The notes under the pieces: model-generated | The model's input: only the letters and a program-made list of their open reading frames with translations | What the model was told of the DNA's origin: nothing | Database searches by the model: none | Origin: Cloacimonetes bacterium UBA3900 | GTDB taxonomy: Bacteria > Cloacimonadota > Cloacimonadia > Cloacimonadales > Cloacimonadaceae | DNA: 13,572 nucleotides | Reading direction: 5' to 3' | Assembly (NCBI GenBank): GCA_002391675.1 | Contig: DGFM01000046.1 | Location: forward strand, 49,437 to 63,008 | Shown: positions 6,325 through 13,572 of the stretch, piece after piece | How the letters are laid out: each line of letters begins with the position of its first letter | How positions within the stretch are numbered: the stretch's first letter is position 1 | Position numbers and translations under genes: made by a program

Positions 6325-8814
6325 ATGGAATATCCTTTTGAGACTTTGGAGCCCAAGTGGCAAAAGCGTTGGAGAGAAGCTAAGGTCTTTCAGGCACCGG
6401 ATTTGTCTGATAAACCCAAATACTACGTGCTTTCCATGTTCCCCTATCCCAGTGGCGTGTTGCACATTGGGCATGCGTCAAACTACTCCATCGGCGATGC
6501 AATCTCACGCATCAAGCTGATGGAAGGCTACGCTGTGATGCAACCCATGGGCTACGATTCCTTCGGTATGCCGGCGGAAAACTATGCCATCGAACACAAT
6601 TCGCATCCCCGTATCACCACCGAGGAAAACATTGCTTCCATGCGTAAACAGTTCGACGCCATGGGTTTTGGTCTGGATTGGGACAGGGAAGTGAGCACCT
6701 GCCGTCCGGACTACTATCACTGGGGCCAATATCTGTTTAAAAAGATGTATGAGAAGGGCTTAGTTTACCGCAAGCGCTCCTTTCAAAACTGGTGTGATAC
6801 CTGTCAGACCGTGCTTGCCAACGAGCAGGTGGATGAAGGCCGCTGTTGGAGATGTCACGACGAAGTGAAGCAGAAAGAGCTGGAACAGTGGTATTTCCGC
6901 ATCACGGATTATGCGGAAGAGCTGCTGGATCACTCGGGACTTGTAGACTGGCCGGAGCGCGTGTTACAGATGCAGAAGCACTGGATCGGCCGGAGCGAGG
7001 GCACGCGCATAGACTTCCTGCTGGAAGAGGATAATAGCCCCATCAGCGTATTCACTACACGCCCGGATACCATCTATGGCGTTACCTTTATGGCGCTGCC
7101 ACCGGAACATCCTCTGGTGCAGGGATGGCTGAAGAATGAGCCCCAAGACAGCGAACTGAGGAAGTTTTGCGAGAAGGTGATCAATGAAGACAAGATCAGC
7201 CGCAGTGCCGCAGATACCGTCAAGGAAGGCATCTTCAGCGGGCACCACTGTATCAATCCTCTCAACGGTGACAAGGTGCAGATCTGGATCACAAACTACG
7301 TGCTCATGGACTACGGAACAGGCGCCGTGATGGCGGTTCCTGCGCATGATCAGCGTGACTTTGACTTTGCCAAAAAGTATGATATTCCCATTAAGATCGT
7401 GATCCAAAAGCCGGATCACAGCCTCGTTTTGCAAGAGATGAAGGAAGCTTATATCGAACCCGGCGTCATCGTCAACAGCGCCCCTTTTGACGGTATGGAG
7501 AGTGAGGCTGCCATGGGCGCCATCTCCAAACATATTGAAGAGCAAGGCTTTGGCGAGATCGCCGTCACCTATAGATTGAGAGACTGGGGCATTTCGCGTC
7601 AGCGTTACTGGGGCACGCCCATCCCCATCATTCATTGCCCCAAATGCGGTGTGGTGCTGGTTCCTGATGAAGACCTGCCCGTGCTGCTGCCCGATGACGT
7701 TCAGGTGGGCAAGACCACTTCCAACCCTCTGCTTTCGGTGGAGGACTGGATCAATGTGGACTGTCCGCAGTGCGGCGCCGCAGCCAGACGTGAGACGGAT
7801 ACCATGGATACCTTCGTGGACAGCTCCTGGTATTATGCGCGCTATACCGATGCACACAACGACCAGCTGCCTTTTGATCCCGCCAAAGCCGATTATTGGC
7901 TGCCTGTGGATCAATATATCGGCGGCATAGAACACGCCTGTATGCACCTGCTTTATGCCCGCTTTATCGGCAAGGTTATGCGGGATTTGGGTTGGCTCAA
8001 GTGTGATGAGCCCTTCCTGCGCCTGCTCACGCAGGGTATGGTGCTCAAAGATGGGCACAAGATGAGCAAATCCAAAGGCAACGTGGTGGATCCCGGCTAC
8101 ATCGTGGATCGCTATGGAGCGGATACGCTGAGGACATTTCTGCTCTTTGCCTCACCTCCGGATAAGGATGTGGAATGGAGCGACGACGGCATCATGGGCG
8201 CCTTCAGGTTTCTCAACCGCGTCTACAGGCTGATCCGTGATCATCAGAAGCTCATCAAAACGAGCCTGCAAGCTGCGGCCAAGGAGCTGCACCCGGATGC
8301 CCTGAACGATGAGATCAAGGAAGTGCTTTACAGCACGCACGCAGCCGTGAAGAAGTGGCATGACGACAGCCTTGTCCGTATGCAATACAATACTGCTATC
8401 GCTGCGGTGATGGAACACCTGAACAACGTGAGCAGCGTGAAAAACCACAGCAAGCTGAATGAGGACGAAAGATGGGTCTTTGCCCAGGCTTGCAAGGTGA
8501 TCCCGCAGATGCTCTATCCCTTTGCGCCGCACATCGCTGAAGAGCTGTGGGAGATGCTGGGTTATGAGGATTTGATCCACCTCAGCGGCTTGCCTCAATA
8601 TGAGGATAAGTACCTGATACGGGATGAAGTTACCTACGTAGTGCAGGTGAATGGCAAGCTGCGCGGCAAGCTGGATGTACCCGTGGATATAGACGAAGAA
8701 GAGCTGAAAAAGCAAGCCCTGTCCCTTCCCAACGTGGAGCGCTTTTTGGAAGGCAAAGAGATCAAGAAGGTAATCATCATCAGAGACAAGATGGTGAGCG
8801 TGGCGGCTAAGTAG
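6325..8814 (+). CDS. leuS: Leucyl-tRNA synthetase
   Basis: This 829-residue cytosolic class Ia synthetase charges tRNA-Leu with leucine. The start at 6325 gives the typical MEYPFETLEPKWQKRW opening. Visible elements in order are the HIGH motif (47-50) and a CxxC...CxxC zinc module (Cys157, 160, 174, 177). The CP1 editing domain has TTRPDTIYG and the conserved editing aspartate in GAVMAVPAHD (Asp342). A second cysteine pair set lies in the catalytic insertion (Cys438, 441, 480, 483). The YARYTDAHND region is followed by KMSKS (579-583), then the anticodon-binding and C-terminal domains. The stretch between LLTQGMVL and KMSKS is very short, so the large leucine-specific insertion seen in E. coli is missing, as in Bacillus-type enzymes. 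The gene is probably cotranscribed with the acyl-CoA ligase four bases downstream. Confidence 0.98.
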   Translation: MEYPFETLEPKWQKRWREAKVFQAPDLSDKPKYYVLSMFPYPSGVLHIGHASNYSIGDAISRIKLMEGYAVMQPMGYDSFGMPAENYAIEHNSHPRITTEENIASMRKQFDAMGFGLDWDREVSTCRPDYYHWGQYLFKKMYEKGLVYRKRSFQNWCDTCQTVLANEQVDEGRCWRCHDEVKQKELEQWYFRITDYAEELLDHSGLVDWPERVLQMQKHWIGRSEGTRIDFLLEEDNSPISVFTTRPDTIYGVTFMALPPEHPLVQGWLKNEPQDSELRKFCEKVINEDKISRSAADTVKEGIFSGHHCINPLNGDKVQIWITNYVLMDYGTGAVMAVPAHDQRDFDFAKKYDIPIKIVIQKPDHSLVLQEMKEAYIEPGVIVNSAPFDGMESEAAMGAISKHIEEQGFGEIAVTYRLRDWGISRQRYWGTPIPIIHCPKCGVVLVPDEDLPVLLPDDVQVGKTTSNPLLSVEDWINVDCPQCGAAARRETDTMDTFVDSSWYYARYTDAHNDQLPFDPAKADYWLPVDQYIGGIEHACMHLLYARFIGKVMRDLGWLKCDEPFLRLLTQGMVLKDGHKMSKSKGNVVDPGYIVDRYGADTLRTFLLFASPPDKDVEWSDDGIMGAFRFLNRVYRLIRDHQKLIKTSLQAAAKELHPDALNDEIKEVLYSTHAAVKKWHDDSLVRMQYNTAIAAVMEHLNNVSSVKNHSKLNEDERWVFAQACKVIPQMLYPFAPHIAEELWEMLGYEDLIHLSGLPQYEDKYLIRDEVTYVVQVNGKLRGKLDVPVDIDEEELKKQALSLPNVERFLEGKEIKKVIIIRDKMVSVAAK

Positions 8815-8818
8815 ACAT

Positions 8819-10486
8819 ATGCAAAAGTTTACGCTGAAAGCCATGATAGACCAGAGCTGTCGTCTCTACGCGGAGCGTCCGGCCCTGTCCAATGTCGACG
8901 GAGAGCCCATCACTTACGGTCAGTTGCGCCGTCAGATCGATCACGTAATCGCCCTCATGAGGGAGCACGGTATACGCAAAGGCGACCGCGTCGCCATCCT
9001 GAGCCAAAATATGCCCACCTGGGGCGTAGCCTATTTGGCCATTACCTCCATGGGTGCCGTGGTTGTGCCCATCTTGGTGGATTTTCATGTGACCGATATC
9101 CTGCACATCGTCAAGCATTCCGAAGCCAAGCTGGTCTTCGTCTCCTCGCTGCACTACCCGAAGATAGGCTATGCAGACCTCAAGCCCATGCCGCAATTGG
9201 TGATCTTAGACAACTTTGAACCGGTGAAAGAGCCCCTGAGCAAGGACAAGCTCAAGGGCAGATTCAAACATTTTAACATCCTGAAAAGCAAGACTCGTAA
9301 AGCGTCGAGACGGATCGGTGAAGAACCCAAAGAAGACGACCTCGCTGCCTTGATCTATACTTCCGGCACCTCAGGGTATTCCAAGGGTGTGATGCTTTCA
9401 CACAAAAACCTGACGCTGAACGTCCATCTCACCTGCAAATTTCAGAAAGTGCATCAATATGACCGGATAATGAGCATTTTGCCGCTTCCTCATGCCTACG
9501 AATGCACTATCGGTTTCCTGACTCCCATGCACAAAGGCGCTTGCGTCTACTACCTGGACAAGCCGCCCACAGCCAGGGTCTTGATCCCCACCATGCAGAA
9601 GATACGTCCCACAATCATGCTCACCGTGCCGCTCATCATCGAAAAGATATTCAAGATTCAGGTGCATCCACAGCTCACACGCAACCTGGTCATGCGCAAG
9701 CTCTACAACACGGTTCCTGGGCGCAAGATGCTGCACCGGTATGCCGGCCGGAAGCTGCTGAAAACCTTTGGTGGAGCGCTTCACCTCTTTGCCATCGGCG
9801 GCGCACTGCTCAGTGAAGAAGTGGAACGCTTCCTCTATGAAGCGGGCTTCCCTTATACCATCGGATACGGCCTCACGGAGACCTCACCCCTGATCGCAGC
9901 CTGTACACCCTCCAAGATCAGATTCCGTTCCACAGGCAATGTTTTGGACACCCTGCAGGTGCGCATCGCAAATCCCGATCCCAAGACGGGTATAGGCGAG
10001 ATACAGGTCAAGGGAGATACCGTGATGGTGGGTTATTACAGGGACAAACAACGCACCAAAGATTCCCATACCGAGGATGGATTTTTCATGACGGGCGATC
10101 TGGGCATGATCAAGAGGGGCTACCTCTACATCAAAGGCAGATGCAAGAATATGATCCTTTCTGCCACGGGCGAAAACGTCTATCCAGAAGAGCTGGAAGC
10201 CAAGCTGAATGAGGATGAGGGCGTGCTGGAATCCATGGTCTATGAATCGGATGGCAAGATCATTGGCCGCGTCTATTTGAATGCGGAACTCTTCAATAAG
10301 AAACACAATATGAGGAAGATGGGGAGCAGTCAAAAGGAGGCTTTCCTCCAAGGTTACCTGCAACGCCTGCGGGATCACGTGAACCAAAACGTGGCATCTT
10401 TTGCCCGCATCCATCGCCTGATCGAGCAAAAAGAGCCCTTTGAAAAGACGCCCACCCAGAAGATCAAGAGATTCCTCTACAGCTGA
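8819..10486 (+). CDS. AMP-forming acyl-CoA ligase (long-chain fatty acid type)
   Basis: This 555-residue ANL-superfamily enzyme activates a carboxylic acid to an acyl-adenylate and transfers it to CoA. It has the P-loop motif TSGTSGYSKG (181-190), YGLTETSP (350-357), TGDLG (425-429), and the hinge and C-terminal segment GRCKNMILSATGENVYPEELEA. Lys548 in KTPTQKIKRF is the likely adenylation lysine. The overall layout matches bacterial long-chain acyl-CoA synthetases; the true chain length is unknown. The start follows the leuS stop by four bases, with no strong Shine-Dalgarno, which suggests coupled translation. Functional linkage to leucine charging is not obvious; it may simply share a promoter. 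Ligase and recX stop codons face each other 20 bp apart. Confidence 0.92.
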   Translation: MQKFTLKAMIDQSCRLYAERPALSNVDGEPITYGQLRRQIDHVIALMREHGIRKGDRVAILSQNMPTWGVAYLAITSMGAVVVPILVDFHVTDILHIVKHSEAKLVFVSSLHYPKIGYADLKPMPQLVILDNFEPVKEPLSKDKLKGRFKHFNILKSKTRKASRRIGEEPKEDDLAALIYTSGTSGYSKGVMLSHKNLTLNVHLTCKFQKVHQYDRIMSILPLPHAYECTIGFLTPMHKGACVYYLDKPPTARVLIPTMQKIRPTIMLTVPLIIEKIFKIQVHPQLTRNLVMRKLYNTVPGRKMLHRYAGRKLLKTFGGALHLFAIGGALLSEEVERFLYEAGFPYTIGYGLTETSPLIAACTPSKIRFRSTGNVLDTLQVRIANPDPKTGIGEIQVKGDTVMVGYYRDKQRTKDSHTEDGFFMTGDLGMIKRGYLYIKGRCKNMILSATGENVYPEELEAKLNEDEGVLESMVYESDGKIIGRVYLNAELFNKKHNMRKMGSSQKEAFLQGYLQRLRDHVNQNVASFARIHRLIEQKEPFEKTPTQKIKRFLYS

Positions 10487-10514
10487 TTATGTGACTCTTT
10501 GGCCGATTATGTGA
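10485..10514. repeat. Short direct repeat between convergent stop codons
   Basis: GATTATGTGA occurs at 10485-10494 and again at 10505-10514, exactly 20 bp apart. The first copy includes the end of the ligase TGA and the second the recX TAA (minus strand). No hairpin terminator is visible in this junction. Confidence 0.55.
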
Positions 10515-11133
10515 GAGGTTGCTGCAGTTCCCTCCACGCTCCTGCGATCATATCCAGATCAAAGCCCTTATTTACAAAATAGCCGAAGGTCTTGTCTTTC
10601 AGCTTGTTATAGGACATTTCTTTCTGGCGTGAGATGTATTTGTGCATCTGGCTCTTGAGGGTGTCGAAGCCATCTTCAGGCTCGTACATTTCCTCTAAAA
10701 GCGGCTCCCAGATTGATTGGGCGATCCTCTGTTCCCTCAGTTTACTCCTCAGTAGTTTGAGCCCGATGCCGCGCTTGAGCCAGCTGCGGATGTAGATTTC
10801 GCTGTAGCGCGCATCGTCTATGAATTTCTTCTCTTTGCAATAGTCTATCAGTTCGTCGATAATAGCAGCATCAAAGCGTCTTTTTCTCAAGTGTTCACGG
10901 CTCTGATGTTCGCTGTGTTCTGCCTTGGCCAGGTAGTCCAGCAGCAGGCTGCGTGCGTGGCTTTTGAGCAGTGGCCAGAGCTGTTCAGCTTCATCCGCGG
11001 TGATTTCCTGCTCCTCGCCCGGGCGCACAAAAAGAGGGAGAACCTTGATAGGCAAGGTTCCCACACTTTTATCATCCAAGAAGAGAGTTATGTCTCTACT
11101 TTTCTCAGTCTTCCGTATCGTCCGTAGCGTCAT
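10507..11133 (-). CDS. recX: RecX regulatory protein
   Basis: This 208-residue cytosolic protein binds the RecA filament and modulates its assembly and activity. The middle and C-terminal parts show the three-helix RecX repeats: SREHLRKRRFDAAIIDELIDY, then KKFIDDARYSEIYIRSWLKRG with IGLKLLRSKLREQRI, and a last unit ending NKGFDLDMIAGAWREL. The N-terminal 60 or so residues are beta-rich and less conserved. The start at 11133 lies inside recA (29-bp overlap) in another frame. It has no clear Shine-Dalgarno, so translation probably depends on recA; a slightly later start cannot be excluded. Placement directly after recA strongly supports the identity. Confidence 0.92.
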   Translation of the reverse strand: MTLRTIRKTEKSRDITLFLDDKSVGTLPIKVLPLFVRPGEEQEITADEAEQLWPLLKSHARSLLLDYLAKAEHSEHQSREHLRKRRFDAAIIDELIDYCKEKKFIDDARYSEIYIRSWLKRGIGLKLLRSKLREQRIAQSIWEPLLEEMYEPEDGFDTLKSQMHKYISRQKEMSYNKLKDKTFGYFVNKGFDLDMIAGAWRELQQPLT

Positions 11134-12148
11134 CCATTCTGGCGAGTGCGTCGGGGTCGACTTGGTCTTTTACTTTTGCTTCTATCTCTGCCAGGATTTC
11201 GGGGTTTTCCCGCAGGAAATCCTTGGATTTTTCCACGCCCTGACCCAGTTTGGTATCCTCATAGGAAAACCAAGAGCCGCTCTTCTTCACGATTCCCAGT
11301 TCCACACCCGTATCGATGAGGATGTCCAGATGGCTGATTCCTTCGCCAAAGATGATGGGAAAGACCACCGTCTTGAAGGGCGGGGCAAACTTGTTTTTCA
11401 CCACTTTGACGCGGGTTTTGGCGCCGATCACGTCGGAATCTGCAGAAAGTTTGATGGAGCCGGCAAAGCGCACTTCCAGGCGTACTGAAGAGTAGAATTT
11501 GAGCGCTACGCCACCGGTGGTGGTTTCGGGGTTTACAAAAGAAGGAACGCCAATCTTCATGCGTGTTTGGTTGATGAAGACCACGGCGGTATTGGATTTT
11601 GAGACTATGGCGGTGAGTTTGCGGAGCGCCTGGCTCATCAAGCGGGCCTGCAAGCCTACGTGCGTATCTCCCATGTCGCCTTCAATCTCTTGCTTGGGCA
11701 CCAGGGCAGCAACGCTATCCACAATCACCAGGTCTACCGCAGAACTGCGCACCAAGGTCTCCACCACTTCCAGAGCCTGTTCGCCGCTGTCGGGTTGAGA
11801 CATGAGCAGGTCTTCGATCTGCACTCCCAAACGCTTGGCATATTGGGTGTCCAGGGCGTGCTCGGCATCCACGAAAGCCACGATGCCGCCTTGCTTTTGC
11901 GCTTCTGCGGCGATGTGCAGGGCGAGGGTGGTCTTTCCACTGGCTTCCGCACCGTAGATTTCGGTGATTCTGCCTTTGGGGATGCCACCGATTCCCAGGG
12001 CGATATCGAGGTTAAAAGCCCCGGTGGGAATCACTTGCACGTCGATGTCCGGCTTGTCTCCCAGACGCATAATCGTACCAACTCCAAACTTCTTTTCCAG
12101 TTGGTTAACTGCCGATTTGAGGGCACTTTCTTTATTTTTGTCCAGCAT
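11105..12148 (-). CDS. recA: Recombinase RecA
   Basis: This 347-residue protein forms filaments on single-stranded DNA for homologous recombination and SOS signalling. It has Walker A GAEASGKT (66-73, where most RecAs have GPESSGKT), the catalytic glutamate in FVDAEHALD (Glu96), Walker B LVIVDSVAAL (140-149) and the polymerisation/ATP-cap region. The acidic C-terminal tail ends ATDDTED. The L2 DNA-binding loop (about 193-214) reads GVPSFVNPETTTGGV, where E. coli has GVMFGNPETTTGGN. That is one extra residue and non-glycine, non-asparagine substitutions; details are in the findings. The start has GGAGGT close upstream. The gene sits 15 bp after thpR and overlaps recX, so all three are probably one transcript. 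No LexA-like operator is evident. Confidence 0.98.
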   Translation of the reverse strand: MLDKNKESALKSAVNQLEKKFGVGTIMRLGDKPDIDVQVIPTGAFNLDIALGIGGIPKGRITEIYGAEASGKTTLALHIAAEAQKQGGIVAFVDAEHALDTQYAKRLGVQIEDLLMSQPDSGEQALEVVETLVRSSAVDLVIVDSVAALVPKQEIEGDMGDTHVGLQARLMSQALRKLTAIVSKSNTAVVFINQTRMKIGVPSFVNPETTTGGVALKFYSSVRLEVRFAGSIKLSADSDVIGAKTRVKVVKNKFAPPFKTVVFPIIFGEGISHLDILIDTGVELGIVKKSGSWFSYEDTKLGQGVEKSKDFLRENPEILAEIEAKVKDQVDPDALARMDDATDDTED

Positions 12149-12163
12149 TTTACCTCCGTTATT

Positions 12164-12715
12164 CTATTGTAATTTGCTTTGTTCTAATATGTTATATCTG
12201 GGCCCCTGTGGGCTCAATTGGCTGCGATACAGGCTGAGGGTGTCGTAGATGAGAGCTTCGTCAGAAAGCTCTGTCTGCATGATTTCCCGTTCCAGATGGG
12301 CGGGAATCTGCCTTTTGATGCGCCCCAGGGTGATATGCAGCCTGAGCGGCTTCTTATCAAAAGCCAAGTCCATGTGTTTACAGCGCTTTTGCAAGGTTTT
12401 GTGCAGCTGGTGGATGCCGTCCGATTCAGATTCCAGCTTCACCCACACCAGACGCGGTTCACGGGCCGGGAAGAGCTCAATGCCGCTACATTTCAGCGTC
12501 ACGGGCTCAAATTCCTCACCCAAATCCAGGCAAAGCTGCTTCATCTCCTCCATCTTTTCAAAGGGAGCTTCCGCCATGAAAAGCAGCGTGATATGCAGAT
12601 TGCGCTCGTTTACCCAGTTGACGCCCGGGATCTTGGCAAATCTTTGCAGATACAGCTTCAGCTCTTTGGCCAGCGGCTTTGCCACTTCCAAGGCATAAAA
12701 ACCTCGCCAACTCAT
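12164..12715 (-). CDS. thpR: RNA 2',3'-cyclic phosphodiesterase (2'-5' RNA ligase family)
   Basis: This 183-residue 2H-phosphoesterase carries the two diagnostic motifs HITL at 41-44 (LHITLLF) and HITL at 127-130 (LHITLGRIK), spaced as in ThpR/LigT. Known members open 2',3'-cyclic phosphate ends of RNA to 2'-phosphate in an ATP-independent reaction and can show 2'-5' ligase activity on tRNA halves. It acts in the cytosol. The ATG directly abuts the TAA of the DUF355 gene with no Shine-Dalgarno, so translation is coupled. A ligT-recA linkage is known elsewhere (for example cinA-ligT-recA in Deinococcus), so its place ahead of recA is meaningful rather than random. The cellular RNA substrate is unknown. 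Confidence 0.93.
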   Translation of the reverse strand: MSWRGFYALEVAKPLAKELKLYLQRFAKIPGVNWVNERNLHITLLFMAEAPFEKMEEMKQLCLDLGEEFEPVTLKCSGIELFPAREPRLVWVKLESESDGIHQLHKTLQKRCKHMDLAFDKKPLRLHITLGRIKRQIPAHLEREIMQTELSDEALIYDTLSLYRSQLSPQGPRYNILEQSKLQ

Positions 12716-13198
12716 TTAACGCTTGTACCCGATGTTCAAGAGGAATTTCTTGCGGTTGGTAATGTCTGTATCCAGCTCTATTCCTTGCGGTGAAGAACCA
12801 TCAATCACGCCCAGGATGCCTCTGCCCTGCTCGCTTTGAGCCAGGACAACCTCCACGGGATTGGCAGTGGCGCAAAAGATATTCACCACTTCGCGGCAAT
12901 CTTTGACCGCAGGTAAAACATTGATGGGAAAAACGTCGCGCATGATGATGATGAAGCTGTGTCCTGCGGCGATGGTGCGCATATTCTCGACCGCGAGCTC
13001 GATCAGCTCGTTGTCTGTGCCATCTTTACGGATCAAACAAGGCCCCGAAGCCTCGCAAAAGGCCAGCCCGAATTTGACACCCGGAACACTGTTTACCATT
13101 GCTTCATAGAGGTCTTCCACCGTCTTGATAAAGTGGCTCTGACCCAGGATAATGTTGCAATCTGAGGGGAAGGAGAGTCTCTCAAGCTTGAGTTCCAT
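12716..13198 (-). CDS. DUF355 protein, 'adenosine-specific kinase' family
   Basis: Starting at the ATG at 13198 (GAGG eight bases upstream), the product is 160 residues and begins MELKLERLSFP, as usual for this family. An in-frame ATG at 13231 would add 11 residues without a ribosome site. Conserved blocks are FGLAFCEASGPCL (43-55), AGHSFIIIMRD (78-88), FPINVLPAV (90-98), FCATANPVEV (108-117) and GRGILGVIDG (125-134). The family (Pfam PF04008) is common in archaea and in scattered anaerobic bacteria. The kinase name comes from ligand binding in a structural study, and the physiological reaction is not well established. It is the first gene of the recA cluster. Its conservation is strong enough that the family call is secure. 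Confidence 0.93.
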   Translation of the reverse strand: MELKLERLSFPSDCNIILGQSHFIKTVEDLYEAMVNSVPGVKFGLAFCEASGPCLIRKDGTDNELIELAVENMRTIAAGHSFIIIMRDVFPINVLPAVKDCREVVNIFCATANPVEVVLAQSEQGRGILGVIDGSSPQGIELDTDITNRKKFLLNIGYKR

Positions 13199-13229
13199 GC
13201 TGTAAACCTCAACAATTATTGATAGAACC

Positions 13230-13258
13230 ATCTAAAAGAAAAGGGCTTTGGGCGTCAA
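13230..13258 (-). promoter_or_regulatory. Candidate promoter for the DUF355-thpR-recA-recX cluster
   Basis: On the minus strand TTGACG (13258-13253) is a good -35. A 17-bp spacer leads to TTAGAT (13235-13230), a poor -10 with three of six matches. The position fits a short leader before the start at 13198. Confidence 0.35.
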
Positions 13259-13471
13259 GGGAAATCTTTTGAGGAGGATTTGGCCTGCTCTATCGGGCGG
13301 TTTCCGGCTTCCTTTTGATTTTGTGATATTTCGCCGTCTGGAGGGAGTCATCAGGATATTATCGGGCTCAGGTTCAATTTGAGTGCGTGAAAAGTTTTAC
13401 AAAAGGAGCAGAGCAGAATACCTTTCAGATTTCAGGAGCATAAAAAAAGGCAGACGAATACCCAAAGAATT
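13259..13471. other. Intergenic region with no recognised gene
   Basis: This stretch upstream of the recA cluster has stop codons in all frames and no recognisable protein or RNA gene. It contains a run of seven A residues (13442-13448), and leads directly into repeat copy B. It may hold the promoter of a gene beyond the window edge. Confidence 0.5.
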
Positions 13472-13572
13472 CCTACTGTATTAGTAGGTGTTCCCGAGCT
13501 CACTCCGGCATCTGAAACGGCAGGCGTTTCTGAAATATTTGACTTCCGTGCCGGTTTTGCGAAAACAATTCC
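13472..13572 (+). repeat. Dispersed repeat, copy B (inverted relative to copy A)
   Basis: This 101-bp match to copy A starts with CCTAC-N7-GTAGG (13472-13488) and contains AATATTTGAC and the 19-bp shared core (13550-13568). It runs to the last base of the window, so its true end is not visible. Copy A lies on the opposite strand at the other end, and both cores point outward from the window. Confidence 0.72.

Noticed and set aside
6964..8058. 364-residue minus-strand ORF opposite leuS
   Set aside because: It is antisense to the catalytic core of LeuRS and has no domain signature.
13200..13215. LexA/SOS box (CTGT-N8-ACAA) upstream of the recA cluster
   Set aside because: It is an imperfect match to an E. 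coli-type box, lies over the ribosome binding site, and the LexA motif in this lineage is unknown.
1..13572. CRISPR array, tRNA/rRNA genes, phage or transposase genes
   Set aside because: I saw no regularly spaced direct repeats, no tRNA-like cloverleaf or rRNA stretch, and no ORF resembling an integrase, transposase or phage protein.

Overview
The window looks like chromosomal DNA of a diderm (Gram-negative type) bacterium. It has lipoprotein signal peptides with lipoboxes, an exported TPR-thioredoxin protein, and an ordinary bacterial housekeeping core (leuS, recA, recX). The gene mix and protein style suggest a deep anaerobic lineage of the FCB group, possibly Candidatus Cloacimonadota. 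That placement is from memory of the family and is tentative. Coding density is high, with three transcription blocks and little intergenic DNA. There is no sign of a prophage, IS transposase, CRISPR array, tRNA or rRNA.

Block 1 (minus strand, 3512 down to 229) reads as one operon: a lipoprotein beta-propeller, an L,D-transpeptidase-like cell-wall protein, a BtuF/FecB-like substrate-binding lipoprotein and a FecCD/BtuC-like permease. Junctions are ATGA overlaps or a 44-bp overlap, so translation is probably coupled. No ATPase gene for the transporter follows inside the window. The transpeptidase keeps its cysteine but has lysine where the catalytic histidine is expected.

Block 2 (plus strand, 3681 to 10486) starts divergently from block 1, with -10 hexamers that overlap on the two strands. 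It holds a large exported helical-repeat protein with an acidic linker and a C-terminal TlpA-type thioredoxin domain. A terminator-like hairpin follows, then leuS and, four bases later, an AMP-forming acyl-CoA ligase.

Block 3 (minus strand, 13198 down to 10507) is a tight cluster: DUF355 'adenosine-specific kinase', thpR (2'-5' RNA ligase/cyclic phosphodiesterase), recA and recX. recA has an unusual L2 DNA-binding loop. recX converges on the ligase gene with only 20 bp between stop codons and no visible terminator.

The most unexpected non-genic feature is a pair of about 101-bp imperfect repeats at the two extremes of the window (51-151 and 13472-13572), in opposite orientation. They align without gaps at about 68% identity and share a 19-bp identical core and a conserved CCTAC-N7-GTAGG hairpin. 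They look like two members of a dispersed intergenic repeat family.
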